Shown: positions 12,017-22,984 of the stretch, in pieces
Numbering within the stretch: position 1 is the first letter of the stretch
Layout of the letters: every line of letters begins with the position of its first letter
Assembly: GCF_000005505.3 (NCBI RefSeq)
Contig: NC_016131.3
Coordinates: 15,893,501-15,957,500 of the forward strand
Origin: Brachypodium distachyon
Taxonomy: Eukaryota > Streptophyta > Magnoliopsida > Poales > Poaceae
Reading direction: 5' to 3'
DNA length: 64,000 bases
Program-made: the position numbers and the translations under genes
Notes under the pieces: model-generated
What the model was told of the DNA's origin: nothing
Database searches by the model: none
What the model saw: only the letters and a program-made list of their open reading frames with translations

Positions 12017-14848
12017 TCAGGCACGGCATCTGGGACGGCGTTCCCGGGGTGCCTGTGGCATGGTCCAGCCATACCTATGAGGTGGCACTACGTTGTGCGG
12101 AGGAATCACGGACCCATCCTCACGATACTGTGTATCCTCCTGTGTGGGCTCTGGTGGCGGAGTACTGAACATCCAGCTGTGTTGGACAGAATAGTTCTCT
12201 CCTTAAGCGTGATCCTGCTCACTACCCCACGAGGATTCGGACAACGGCGACTGATGCCCGTAGGCTCCTGCATGTGGGAAAGTATTTAGCATTACAATTG
12301 TGTAGCAATCATGGTAATGAACACAATAGATAAAAATATACATACCCTGTGGCTTGGTCTGTGGACGAAACTCGAAGTTCATCCCGGTACTCTGCTGGTG
12401 CTGCCACGCTGAACCTCCAGCCAGAAAAGAGGGGGGCTGCTGCTGCCACGCCGAACCTCCAGCCTCAAAAGAGGGCTGTTGCTGGTGCCAATAGTCGAAA
12501 GAAGACTGCGGCTGGTGCCACGACGAACCTCCGGCCTGCTCAGGAGGAAGTGGCCTGGGCGTCGACTGCTCTGGTAGACGTGGACGCGGGTGGGTCGGGG
12601 GTGCGGTGCTTCCTGCTGACGTGGCCGCTGCTGGTGCGTGGAGTGACGAGGGGGCCGTACGGACACCTGGTGGTGAACGACGTCTGAAGTGCGGGTGCAC
12701 GTGATAGCCGCGTAAACAGAGCGTAGCTTCTCCATTTGTCTAAGCTAGGACTGGTGCGGCTCCCGTGGTAGTAGAAGTGGACTGGTCGAAAGCGAACGTC
12801 CATATGCAGTGAACTCGGCCTGTAAATCCTGTATCAACTGAGCCTGCAATTGGCACGAAGAGTATTACATATATATGGCAAAGGACGTAACAAACACATG
12901 CATTATGTTAAGAGAAGATACTTACCGCGTGCTGTCTAGAGCCTGAAGTAGACTGGCTAGGGTACATATCTTGCAAACTCGGCTCGGCTATCTCCTAGGG
13001 GTGAGAGTGCTGAATGATGCTCAATCGGGTAGCTGTCATGTACCTCTACAAATATCCGTTGAATAGATCGAGATCAAAGGCCCCCAATGGCCAAACCCGT
13101 GTCGTCGCAGTCTCCCACTCTGTGACGTACGACTGAACCCTCTGCAGCCACGGAGTCTGGGTCCCGGTACTTCCCTTCCTGGTAAACCTGAGATCGCAAT
13201 AGAAAGTTGAACAATTAAATTATGGACAATTCTGGAGGACAATCATAAATTGGAGAACTGCACATACCTGTGGACGATCTGTGGAAGTGGATCCTCCGTC
13301 GGTGGAGGAACGACCAACTGGCGTGCCCCAAACTGCCTCATGACCCTCTGCTGGGCCATCTCCTCCACGCAGACGTCGAAGATGATCTTTGATTTTGTCA
13401 TCCAGTAAGCGTAATCTCTCGTGCAGACCGTGGACATCCCGCCAGGGTATCTATCCTCGATGGCGTCCTATGTGTACGGCTCCCAGACAACCGCCTCAGA
13501 GTGCAACACGTCGAACTGCTCGTTGAATGATGGGTAGCAATTCCTGACCTGATCGTGTGTAAAGCGTCCCTGTAAAAAAAAAGTTAACTTCATTCATGGT
13601 TTATGTAAACTAATGTATGAATTTCACATTCGACATACCTTGCTACGTGTCCAAATTGTCGCGAAAGTAGGCAGGTCGATGTGTTCTAAGTCAAACAACT
13701 CCTGCTTAGGGTTAGGGTGATCACCCGTAATGTCTGGTCGGCCGATAGAAAACCTCTCCCACAACCAGAGCTGCAACAATAAAGGACATCCAAGCAGGGC
13801 TGACTTGAGCGACGCAAGCTGGCAAGCGTTGCACATACCTCAGTACATAGCCGCTAAGACGGCCGAACCCCAACTTCTCTGTGTGATGTCGTCACCACAA
13901 GTTGCATTCGCGATCTCCACTGTAATAGGGATGTAGCGTGCGCTAATGGTGGTGACGTGGTTCTCGGTGAACATCACCTTCCCGAGAAGCCACATTATAT
14001 ATGCCTCAAGGCTCCGAGTGATCTGAGGCTCAGTCATTTGGGTCTCTGTGTACCCAAACTTCTGAATCTGCATGCAACAAAAATCAAGTGTTAGTAAACC
14101 CATGCAAGTATACGAGGTATGCTCTTAGATATATTAACTTAAAACACATCGATCTAACCTGGTAATTGAGCAACCAATCTAGCTTAGGTCCGTGAGCCTC
14201 TGAGGTGAGTGGCCCAGCTCCGGCAAGAATACCTTGAAAACGTTGGGCACAAATTAACACATAGTTCCACATAGAGTACAAATTAAAACACATGGCACAA
14301 ATTAACACATACCTTGAAAGCGTAGTGCCATACCCTCTTGCCAATCAGCTAGTGCCTGCAACGGTCCTATGGGATCACCCACCAATGGTAGTCCCAGCAG
14401 CATCCACACATCCTGGAGAGTAGGAGCCATCTCTCCCCAGCGAAAGTGAAACATGTGTGTCTCGGGCCTCCATCTGTCCACTAAGCAGCTCAGCAGCGAG
14501 TGGTCAATTTGTAGCCGTGTAGAGTTGAAGCCTCGTCGCTCGCCCTCTAACATTTCCGCACGAGTTGCCTCAACAAGTCGTGCGAAAGGTAAAAGGCCAG
14601 CCCACTTCAAACTGCATAAATGAAATGCAAGGGATGATTGAATAAAATGTACATTCGAGGGATGAATAAATAAAATGGACATGCAAGGGATGATTGAATA
14701 AATACCGCTGAATCCAGGCATGGTGTATCATCCAATTTTCCTTAGGAATGCGCGTGACAAGGGGCTCGACACTCCCAGAATGCGCCACCAATCGAGCAGC
14801 CCAATGCTTACTCTCAATCTCTGGAGATAGGAATGATACTCTCTCCAT
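12017..14848 (-). pseudogene. Plant mobile domain (PMD) protein gene of the MULE
   Basis: This interrupted gene encodes a protein of the transposon-derived PMD family, often annotated as serine/threonine phosphatase 7 long form-like. Diagnostic pieces are RIPKENWMIHHAWIQR, LLSCLVDRWRPETHMFHFRW and GEMAPTLQDVWMLLGLPLVG (about 14360..14480), then exons with SLEAYIMWLLGKVMF and LLLQLWLWERFSIGRP. The C-terminal region (12017..12700) is rich in Pro, Gln, Trp and His, with repeated GGSAWQ units, and ends at TGA 12017..12019. A TAG at 13468..13470 breaks an otherwise good exon. PMD proteins act in heterochromatin and silencing in Arabidopsis (MAIN, MAIL1); a role for this element-borne copy is inferred only. 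Confidence 0.7.
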
Positions 14849-14929
14849 TTTGTACCTGCAACATTTATAAACATAGTTAGACATACAAATTAAATTTAAG
14901 CATAGTTAAACCAAGAGTACATATTAAAA

Positions 14930-15120
14930 TATAGTTGAACAAAGCGTAAAAATTAACACACAGTTCCACACAAAGTACAAATTAAAACATAGGGCACAAA
15001 TTAACACTTAGTTTCACAGAGTACGAAATAAAACTTAGTTTCACATAGAGTACAAATTAAAACTTAGTTTCACAGAGTACAAATTAAAACATAGGGTACA
15101 AATTAACACATAGTTTCACA
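14930..15120. repeat. AT-rich imperfect tandem repeat
   Basis: Recurring blocks of gtacaaattaaaacatag and cacaaattaacacatagt lie between the PMD gene start and the MURA stop. A similar block occurs at about 14245..14310 in a PMD intron. Confidence 0.7.
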
Positions 15121-15134
15121 TATGCATGATAAGC

Positions 15135-17844
15135 CTAGTTTCTTCCTCTCCCTCGTTGTCCACGTCTCCCTCTTCCACGGGCAGTAGCTCCACCAGTACC
15201 GAAAGTTGGACAATAAGTGTCCCTGTGGCCAAAATGGTTGCATAGAAAACATTGTCGTGACGTTACTCCGGTTTCAGATTCATCCATATCATTTCGGATG
15301 CGCCTGGATGGGCGTCTGCCTGTGCCTGTCCGCAGTAGCCGGGGTCAGGGATGTACCGCTTTTCACCAGGGGTTACCTTGTTGAAATTGCCCATTGCACG
15401 AAACCCTAGCATCTCACCCGTCCATGTGCTAAGCACAGACTCTTTCAGGTAACAGTGAGACACAAATGAGATTGCGTCCATCCCTAGCTGCCCGCAAGCA
15501 GCAAATACATGTGAGCAAGGAAGGTGAAGCAACTTTGGTTTGTTGCAGGTGCACTCACACGTTGGCCACGCTTCATTTCCAATCTTCACCTCCTGTGTCC
15601 TCAATTCATTTCCAACGCCGAACTTGTCAGTTGGCAAGCGCACCTCAAACCTGTGTTCTTGATTACCGATGGCGACGACAGTATGAGACCTAACTTTTTC
15701 CATCTTCTCATCCATGTACTTCATAATGTTTTCACAGTACGATGTATTTGGGTTGTTCACGATATGCATTTCAGCTCTCTGGCGTCTTTCTGTGAAATAC
15801 TTCACCGTGCCATGGAAAATACCCTCGACAATGGCTGTAAGTGGTAAAGCCCTATTTCCCCTCAGGACAAAGTTGTATGTTTCTGCCAGGTTAGTAGTCA
15901 TGACGCCGTACCTAGCGCCATGTGTGTCGTGCAGCAAAGACCACCGCTCCAGAGGCTCGTCCTATATCCACTGCTGAAAGTTTTTAATCTGCCTCCCAAC
16001 CCTTCTCCTAGTGCCGGGTGGGTCAAACCCTGGCAAGTCACAAAGCCCAACAGGTTCTTCCTTAGATGGTCCTGTTCCAACTGCTGTCTGTGCAGCCACT
16101 GCTGCTACATGTGCTGCTACCGCCGCGTTTCATGCCGATGTCCTCTCCCTAACATGTTTCTTCGTGAACTCGTCAAGATAACCACGTATCCTAGTGTACT
16201 TCCATTGTTGGTTCTATTTGCAGAGTTTCTTGATTCATAAGTGACTTGTTCCTGAACTGCGAGAAGAAGTTGGCCCCAAATGTCGCATGCACCAACGACT
16301 CTGCATGTCCTGCCATGGAGTCTGTTCATCAGGCCCAGGGTTTGTCAGTGTCCTTATCGCACTGAGTATGCCTGCATGTCTGTCATGAAGGATGCACACA
16401 TTCGTCTTATCATGCACAACTGCTCTCTTGAGCTGCCTGAAAAACCATAACCAACTTTCAGTGTTCTCACCCTCCACGAAAGCAAATGCGAGCGGAACGA
16501 TTTGATTGTTGCCGTCTTGACCAATGGCGGTCAAGATCTGCCTCCTGTATTTGCCAGTGAGAAAAGTGCCAATCTACGCATAACACCGGTCGACAATGAT
16601 GGAAAGCTTGGACGCATACACCGAAAGTGAAGAACAGTCGTTGCAGCACCCTCACAGTTGGATACTCTGGGTGCAGGAAGTGTTGGATGTCAACATAGGT
16701 GCCTGGATTACGGGCTTGCAGTGTATGGTGGAGGCGGACAACAGAGTCGTACGAGTCGAAAAATTAAACCAAATCTTTTCTCAAGAGCCCGCTGCTTAGC
16801 CCTCCAAGCCTTGCCATACAAAATGTTGTACTTAAACCTTACCCTGACCTTATGCATGATGGTCTTCACTTCCATTGCTTTGCTCTCCACTATCACCGTG
16901 TAAAGCAACCGAGCAAGAAGCGTCGACGAGAGGTTACGATGGTCTTGAGGGATATTGGGAATGACACATGTGGGCAACACCAAGTCACTCACAACCCAAT
17001 CTGTGTCATACTTAGGAACATAGCCATGCACCCTCCCGGGACAATCTATTTGTTCGCACTCCATTGTCAGATATTTTTGTGAAGAGACTGTTGTTTTGAA
17101 AACCCTTTGCGTGGACATTGCCCAAGCAACTATGGCATCCTGCAGATGTTTCTCGTCAGGAAATATGGCACCCTTCGCAATGTTGTTCTGATGATATTGC
17201 CATGTAGAGTCGTGCCCATCGTTCACGGTCATAACTGAAGAGAAGTGCTGATTCCATGATGCAGGAATCGGCACCTCCTCTTCGTCCGACTCATGAGACT
17301 CATCGTCATAAGAACTACGACCATCTGTATCTTCATCCTCCATCTCGTTCTGCAAGTGACCATCTTCTTCGTCCGCATCTGCCTCGCCAGTGTACACATC
17401 CTCTCCTACTGCCCCGGAGCTCTGGCCTGATTCATAACCACCACCTCCAGCATTCGACACAGAGTTTGCATTGGACAAGTCATAACTTGATTCACCCTCG
17501 CCTTCAGCTGGATTGGTCTCATGAGCGACAACCTGGATTAAGGTGACAGGTGTAGTTCCCCTTTTCTCGCAACTTTCTAACCAGCGCACCCACTTTGATG
17601 TCCGGTCTATCGGCCTCAAAACCCAGAAAATATTTGAACTTGACTTGGTCCACAATGCTTGCACACGGACGGTGTATGTTTCAGGATTGACCGCTAAACA
17701 TCCTACCAACCATTCCTGCAACTGACTAAACGTCCATGTTTGAGGGGCCGTTAGATCCAACTCCACATACTTCAACTGACTCAGATCAGCTCCGTGCTCA
17801 GTTGTTAAGACAGTACCGGAACCGTAGTAAAAAACAAACTTCAC
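15135..17844 (-). pseudogene. mudrA-like: MURA-type Mutator transposase, frameshifted
   Basis: MURA binds MULE TIRs and catalyses cut-and-paste transposition. The 378-codon first part (16708..17844) has a YYGSGTVLT N-terminus, an acidic linker and a MuDR DNA-binding region (FPDEKHLQDAIVAWAM ... TMECEQIDCPGRVHGY). The DDE/MULE domain follows in other frames: GTFLTGKYRRQILTAIGQDG, PLAFAFVEGENTESWLWFFR, CILHDRHAGILSAI. The next piece has an intact SWIM finger (CECTCNKPKLLHLPCSHVF). A last frame gives a CCHC knuckle (CFLCNHFGHRDTYC) and an Arg/Gly tail ending at TAG 15135..15137. Frameshifts lie near 16757, 16570, 16260, 16190 and 15340, with in-frame TGA near 16130 and TAG at 15962..15964. All catalytic regions are recognisable, so decay looks recent. 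Confidence 0.9.
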
Positions 17845-17882
17845 TACACCGGATATCTCTGATGCCTAAAAAAATATTTAGA

Positions 17883-18255
17883 CGCGTCAAATACTAAGTA
17901 GTACGGCATATAAAAAATATTAATACGCGCCAAATACTAAGCAGTACGGCATATTAAAAATATTATGACGCGTCAAATACTAAGCAGTACGGCATATAAA
18001 AAATATTAATACGCGTCAAATACTAAGCAGTACGACATATTAAAAATATTATGACGCGTCAAATACTAAGCAGTACGGCATATTAAAAATATTAATACGC
18101 GTCAAATATTAAGCAGTATGGCATATTAAAAATATTAATACGCATCAAATACTAACCAGTATGGCATATTAAAAACATTAATACGCGTCAAATATTAACT
18201 AGTACGGCATATTAAAAATATTAATACGCGTCAAATACTAAACAGTACGACATTA
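17883..18255. repeat. 43-bp tandem repeat, about 8.7 copies
   Basis: The unit starts gcgtcaaatactaagcagta and continues cggcatattaaaaatattaatac. Copies at 43-bp spacing differ at a few positions. The array lies just upstream of the MURA start codon, where its promoter would be. Confidence 0.9.
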
Positions 18256-18849
18256 ACCATTGTCCAAAATAATGAGCACTACCAAACGCTAAAACATACT
18301 TCTGGCATCACCACCATTGCTCCAATCAAAACATATACATTGAAGCAGTACACATGTATCCTCATAAACATCATGTGTCTAAGCAGTACACACGTATCCT
18401 CATAAACATATACATTATAGGATAAATACGTGAGAGATTATGATTTACCCTTGAAGCGTGTGAACCCAACCTCGAGCAGCCTCACGGTCACCGGATGAGC
18501 ACCACCACCTCCAAACTCCTCCAAACCACCACCATTGCTCCAACTTTGCACCACAAAATTAGCTCCACATGGCCAATGAAAATAGTAGATCGAGGTGTCT
18601 TTGGGTGCCAACTAGGTAGGGGATGTGATTTTGTGGGTTAAATGGGATCAAAATGCACTAATTTGGGCTAGAAAATGGGGGCATTTGAGGAGGAAATGAA
18701 GAACAAGAAGAAACAGAAGAGAAGAACGAGTAGAGGAGGAAGAAGCAAGGGGCGTGGCTGGGCTCGCTCGGGCACGGGAGAGATGGGAAGGGAAAGGGAA
18801 AGAGGAAAAAGGAGAAGATTCCGGCCCGGAACCCACCAGGCGGCTTTCG

Positions 18850-19113
18850 GCCACGGCAAGGCCGACTGGCCAGTCGGCCTGGGCGAAGCCAACTGGGCTT
18901 CAGTCGGCCTGGGCCAGGCCGACCCTCGTGGGGCCCCGCGCGCTGAGCAGGCGGCCCGCAGTCGGCCTGGCCGAGGCCGACTGGGCCTAATCGGCTTGGG
19001 CCAGGCCGACTGGGCCCATTCGGCCTCGCCCAGGCCGAGGCCGTATTATTTTTGAAAAACGCGTATTATTTTTGAAAATGATTAAAAAAATCATATTATT
19101 TAAAAAAATTAGC
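18850..19113 (-). repeat. Right terminal inverted repeat of the MULE
   Basis: It mirrors the left repeat: a GC-rich inner part with tcggcctggccgaggccgac-type palindromes and an AT-rich outer part with tttttgaaaaacgcgtatta. The outermost few bases differ between the ends (cacaa on the left, gctaa on the right when read inward). Confidence 0.9.
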
Positions 19114-19122
19114 GTCATCCCG
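19114..19122. repeat. Right 9-bp target-site duplication of the MULE
   Basis: gtcatcccg, identical to 10173..10181. Confidence 0.9.
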
Positions 19123-19828
19123 TTGTCCTTGAGCTCGAGGATGGCGGCGTAGATCTCGTTGACTTCCGGGAGGGTCTCCTTCGGGTCATATGACCAGTTT
19201 CTCTTCTCCTCTGGGGGGCCGACTTCAAATCCCGGCAGACCGGCAGATTGCTCTTATCGGCTTCGGAAGAGTTTTTTACATCGAAAAAGGTCTTGAGCCA
19301 TTTTTTACATGACTCGAGACCCTGAATCTGGGGGAAGATGGAACCCCTGCGAGGAAGGACAATGGCCGTGCCGCATTGCGTCATCGGCTTCGCGGCGCCG
19401 GGATTGTCCTTATCGGGAAGAACCTGTGGCCGGAACATGAAGTACCGGGACCACAGGTCGATAGAGGGCCAAAGACCGAGATAGCCTTCGGAACAAGTGA
19501 CGAATGCCGAGAGAGTAAGAATGGCATTCGCCGGAAGGTGGTGCGGCAGGAGGCCGAAGAAATTTAGGAAATTCCTAAGAAAATCGCTAGCAGGAAGGGC
19601 AAAACCGCGTTCCAAATGCGAAAGAAAAACAACGCGCTCACCAGCCTCCGGAGTTGGCACGAGTTCGTCGCCGGGAATCCGACACTCAACGTCCTCCGAG
19701 ATCTGCCGGGAGCGGCGGAGCCACTGGATGTCCGCCGGAGTCACGTCCGAGCCTTCCCAGCCAACTCGCTCGGAGCCAGTCCTCTCCTTAGCCAGCTAGG
19801 CAGCAGGGTCGACGGCGGGTAGGGTCAT
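19114..19828 (-). pseudogene. Antisense ORF of the Tat element, first exon
   Basis: This is the first exon of the aORF, read on the - strand from an ATG at 19826..19828. Visible blocks include DVTPADIQWLRRSRQI, RIPGDELVPTPEAGERVVF, FLNFFGLLPHHLPANAIL and FVTCSEGYLGLWPSIDLW. These match the grass 'putative gypsy type transposon' domain (Transposase_28 type). A TAG at 19796..19798 lies ten codons after the ATG. The frame runs without break into the MULE insertion site and resumes at 10181. The function of Tat aORFs is unknown. Confidence 0.75.
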
Positions 19829-20190
19829 GGTGACACAACTCTAGCTGAGATGACGGAGGCAAAGCCGTCATAGTTATATATGCCGGCATCGTAAAGTCAA
19901 ACTGACACTGAGTCGGCATCTCGGGCGTACGTCGGCATGACTATTTTGTCTTATGAGTTTGCAGGATAAGGACGAGCACCTTGATCTCGGCGATAGCCGA
20001 AATCTCTCAACGGTCTTATCCTGACCACGCGGTGCAAAGTAAAACAGAGCCATCATCATCTCAGAAAAGCAGTCAGCGCTTGCGTACCGGCGTCAGGCGA
20101 CTGCAGAGAGGAAGCACCGAAAGAGAATCTCTGACGGAAGCCGGCAGAGGATAGCGGTACTTTCTGCAGGGTGATAGTGAAAAGTAAAGT

Positions 20191-20614
20191 TGTCTTGTCC
20201 CCTGCGGTGCTACCGGGAGGGAACCAAGCCGCGTGCCCGGCAGGGCCCAAAGAAGATGGCGTTAGACTTGGCCCACGTGTCAGTGTGACATGGGCGGCTT
20301 ATAAATAGAACCTTACCCCTCTATAAGAAGAGAGGACGGTGCACTTAGACAACTAGGATTTCCCCTTCTTCTTTTTCTTCCTCAAGAATACAGTTCAAGG
20401 AGCATCATTGTTGAGCTTGCCTATCTCGGCTAATACAACAAAGCAGTAGTATGAGTCTTACCTCGGCAAGAGGGCTCCGAACCTGGGTAGATCCGTGTGT
20501 GCTTGTGTGATTTGTGCGTGTTTCCCTTCGCGTCCTCCCTCCTCCGGTTTCTCCTTCGTCCATCGGCCCCAAATTAAACCATCCTATGGCATCTGTCGTG
20601 ACACCATCACGACA
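20191..20614 (+). repeat. 3' LTR of the Tat element, left edge uncertain
   Basis: The right end is clear: tgtcgtgacaccatcacgac then a, itself an inverted repeat. A TATA box (tataaatag, 20300..20308) marks the LTR promoter, and a CT-rich leader follows. The left edge is proposed at tgtcttgtcc (20191), after purine-rich gtgaaaagtaaagt that could be the polypurine tract, giving TGTC...GACA ends and about 424 bp. Another possible start is tgtcagtgtg at 20279. The 5' LTR is not in the window, so this cannot be settled here. Confidence 0.5.
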
Positions 20615-20870
20615 ATGCATCTAGACGTTTTTTAGGATACATCTATACTAGCGAGTGAGCAGCAGTCAACTGGATGCGTCACTGGCCGATCTCGTCAGGA
20701 CAAGGACTCCTTGGCCACGAGTTCCATTTCTGGGACTAAAAAACTCCCGATCCGCAAGCCACCAATCTGCATGTTTCATCGAGATTTATTGATAGAAGCC
20801 AGATCTGTTCATCGAAAGAGCCTTGCTCAGTTCTGCCCTGCCTGAGCCTGAATTGGAGACTTGGATGAGG

Positions 20871-20881
20871 CTATATATATA
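20871..20881 (+). promoter_or_regulatory. TATA box of the GDSL esterase gene
   Basis: ctatatatataatgg lies about 80 bp before the start codon at 20960. The whole upstream region back to the retrotransposon LTR is only about 345 bp. Confidence 0.6.
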
Positions 20882-20959
20882 ATGGAGTACATATATGGAG
20901 CTTGCTATAAGCTAGCTCGAGAAACCGTCAATACACTTTAATTATTTAAGCAAATCACC

Positions 20960-22628
20960 ATGGCAGAAGCGTCTCTGTCGACGTCTCCGCCTCTGAAGCT
21001 CGTCGTCGCAGTGGCCATGACGGTGCTTCTTCTCGTGTTTTCCCAGCAAGCTGCCGCGGCGCCGGCGCCGGGGAAGAAGAACTCTTGCTACAAGCGTCTC
21101 TTCAGCTTCGGCGACTCGCTGATCGACACGGGCAACTTCATCCAGTACTCCACGGCGCCGGGCCCCGTCACGAGGTCGCCCTACGGCGAGACCTTCTTCG
21201 GCCGCCCCACCGGCCGCTGGTCCGACGGCCGCCTCATCGTTGACTTCATCGGTACGCTCCCTCCGTTTCTAAATACTTGTCGTTGTTTTCGCAAAATAGA
21301 TTGGTTATCTGTATACAAACGTACTACAATTGGAATTTAGCAAGATACTGGTTATCTGTATGGCTGTTTCTCTCTACATGCAGTGGAGAGGCTGGGGTTT
21401 CCCTACTGGCCGGCGTACCTACAAGCGTCCAACAAGACGAAGGAGGAGTTCCAGTACGGCGCAAACTTCGCCGTAGCGAGCGGCACGGCCTTAAACCAGC
21501 TGCTATTCCGAAAGAAGCACCTCAACGTCAACCAGATCACCCCATACTCCCTCGGCATCCAGATCAAATGGTTCAAAAACTTGCTCCCAAAGCTCGCCGC
21601 CACCGCCGACGAGCGGCGGGAGCTGATGGCGAGCTCGTTGTTCCTGGTGGGGGAGATCGGCGCCAACGACTACAACCACCCGTTCTTCCAGAACAGGACG
21701 CTCGATTGGGTGAAGCCGCTCGTGCCAAAGGTCATCCGGTCCATAACGCTCTCCATCGAGGCTTTGATCGGGTTAGGGGCTAAGAATGTTTATGTGCCGG
21801 GGATTTTTCCTTTGGGGTGTGTCCCGCGGTACCTCTTCTTCTTCCGTGGCGGTGAACCGGGTGACTATGATTCTGCTGGTTGCCTCCGGTGGCTTAACGA
21901 CCTCACGCGCCTCCATAATCGCTTGCTCAAGGCCAAACGCGAGGAGCTCCATCATGAGCACCCCGACGTGTCCATTACCTATGCGGACTACTATGACGAG
22001 GTTCTCACCGCCCCGGCCCAAAACGGTATGTTCTGCCCACTCCGTTCCATAATTCTGGTCACAATATTACATATATCTAAACATTTTTTAAAAATAAATA
22101 TATTTATTTTTTATCAAATTTCGGGACAAGAATTATGAAACGGAGGAAGTATATACCAGGACTTTGTTTTGTACGTACAACTCTTAGGTGCGTTTTATCT
22201 AGCTAATACTTAGTGTTATTCAGAAGTATCATTTAGTACACATTTGGTGAGAGACAAGAATAGTTTTCTTCGGTTACGCGACAGGATCAACAATATCTGA
22301 TATCCCTCTTTTGATCTTTTCTAATTAGGCAGCTTCCACCGTCAGCATTGACTAATGTGCACGTTTAAATATACCATTACTTACTTACTAATGTGCAGGA
22401 TTCAACAAGGAGACGGTGCTACACGCGTGCTGCGGCGGAGGCGGGCCGTACAACGCCAACTTCACGATCCACTGCACGGAGCCAGGGGCCGTGCAGTGCC
22501 CGGACCCGTCCAAGTACGTGTCGTGGGACGGCCTCCACATGACGGAGGCCGTGTACAGGATCATGGCCCGTGGGTTACTCGACGGCCCCTTTGCCATGCC
22601 GCCGATCATGTCCAGATGTAGCGCATAA
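20960..22628 (+). CDS. GDSL esterase/lipase
   Basis: Three exons are inferred: 20960..21251, 21384..22025 and 22399..22628, giving 387 residues, normal for plant GDSL enzymes. Residues 1-35 form a hydrophobic signal peptide, so the protein is probably secreted. Block I is [13 protein letters not shown] (catalytic Ser about 53), block III is GEIGANDYN (Asn about 192), and block V is [10 protein letters not shown] with catalytic Asp 355 and His 358. The family hydrolyses ester bonds in lipids, cutin precursors or acetylated sugars; the substrate cannot be told here. All splice sites are GT-AG. Intron 2 carries a Stowaway-like MITE. A broken copy of the last exon lies 1 kb downstream. Confidence 0.92.
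22039..22151. mobile_element. Stowaway-like MITE in GDSL intron 2
   Basis: Inverted ends read actccgttccataattctgg and ccaga-less agaattatgaaacggaggaa, flanked on the right by ta. The element is AT-rich and about 112 bp. It lies between exons 2 and 3. Confidence 0.65.
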
Positions 22629-22984
22629 TACTGTTTACGACCTACTACGGAGGCTTAATTGACTGGCGCGTCTTTGTTTTGCGTCTCTCTGGTAATTGTT
22701 GGAACGAGAAACCGTGAATAATTGTCTATGCGTAAGTATAGCTTTTGTCTCGAATTTCAGTTAAATGTGAATCTCGGTTTTATTTGATCTGTTGGTCCGT
22801 CCGCCTCTCGGTCGTTAGTTTTAGTTCAAGAGCAAGACAGGGTTCGCCATTAATCTGACGCCATGGCCGAATAATTTAGTCCTGTACCTGTGTTTTGCGG
22901 TTACACGCATTGACCAAGTATACAAAATTCGCAGTGTTTGACACTACAATTCGTACCCGTAGACATTTCTGTATATTATTCACG

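Larger units (their letters stand above)
10182..19113 (-). mobile_element. 8.9-kb Mutator-like element (MULE) with MURA, PMD, GRF and a fourth ORF
   Basis: The element is bounded by long terminal inverted repeats and a perfect 9-bp duplication. It carries a MURA transposase (15135..17844, -), a plant mobile domain gene (12017..14848, -), a GRF-type zinc-finger ORF (10450..11124, -) and a short + strand ORF (11272..11784). AT-rich tandem repeats separate the ORFs. It sits inside the aORF of the Tat retrotransposon. All ORFs contain stops or frameshifts, so this copy probably cannot make its own transposase, although its ends look intact. Confidence 0.9.
1..20614 (+). mobile_element. Tat-lineage Ty3/gypsy LTR retrotransposon, 5' end outside window
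   Basis: The order gag, protease, RT, RNase H, integrase on the + strand marks Ty3/gypsy. A long antisense multi-exon ORF between integrase and the 3' LTR, and an extra RNase H domain after RT, are traits of the plant Tat lineage (Grande/RIRE2/Retand type). Gag and pol carry several in-frame stops and frameshifts, so this copy is not coding-competent. The element is split by a MULE at 10182..19113. The 5' LTR would lie left of the window. The 3' LTR ends at 20614 with a terminal tcacgaca. Confidence 0.85.

Noticed and set aside
12349..12687. + strand open frame opposite the PMD C-terminus
   Set aside because: It is a shadow of the Pro/Gln-rich exon of the PMD gene on the - strand.
17883..18255. 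Regular direct repeats resembling a CRISPR array
   Set aside because: The 43-bp units are contiguous with no unique spacers and lie inside a plant MULE; this is a minisatellite.
20615..20660. catctagacgttttttagga next to the LTR, resembling a Stowaway interior
   Set aside because: No inverted partner or TA-flanked ends are found within a MITE-sized distance; at most a truncated remnant.
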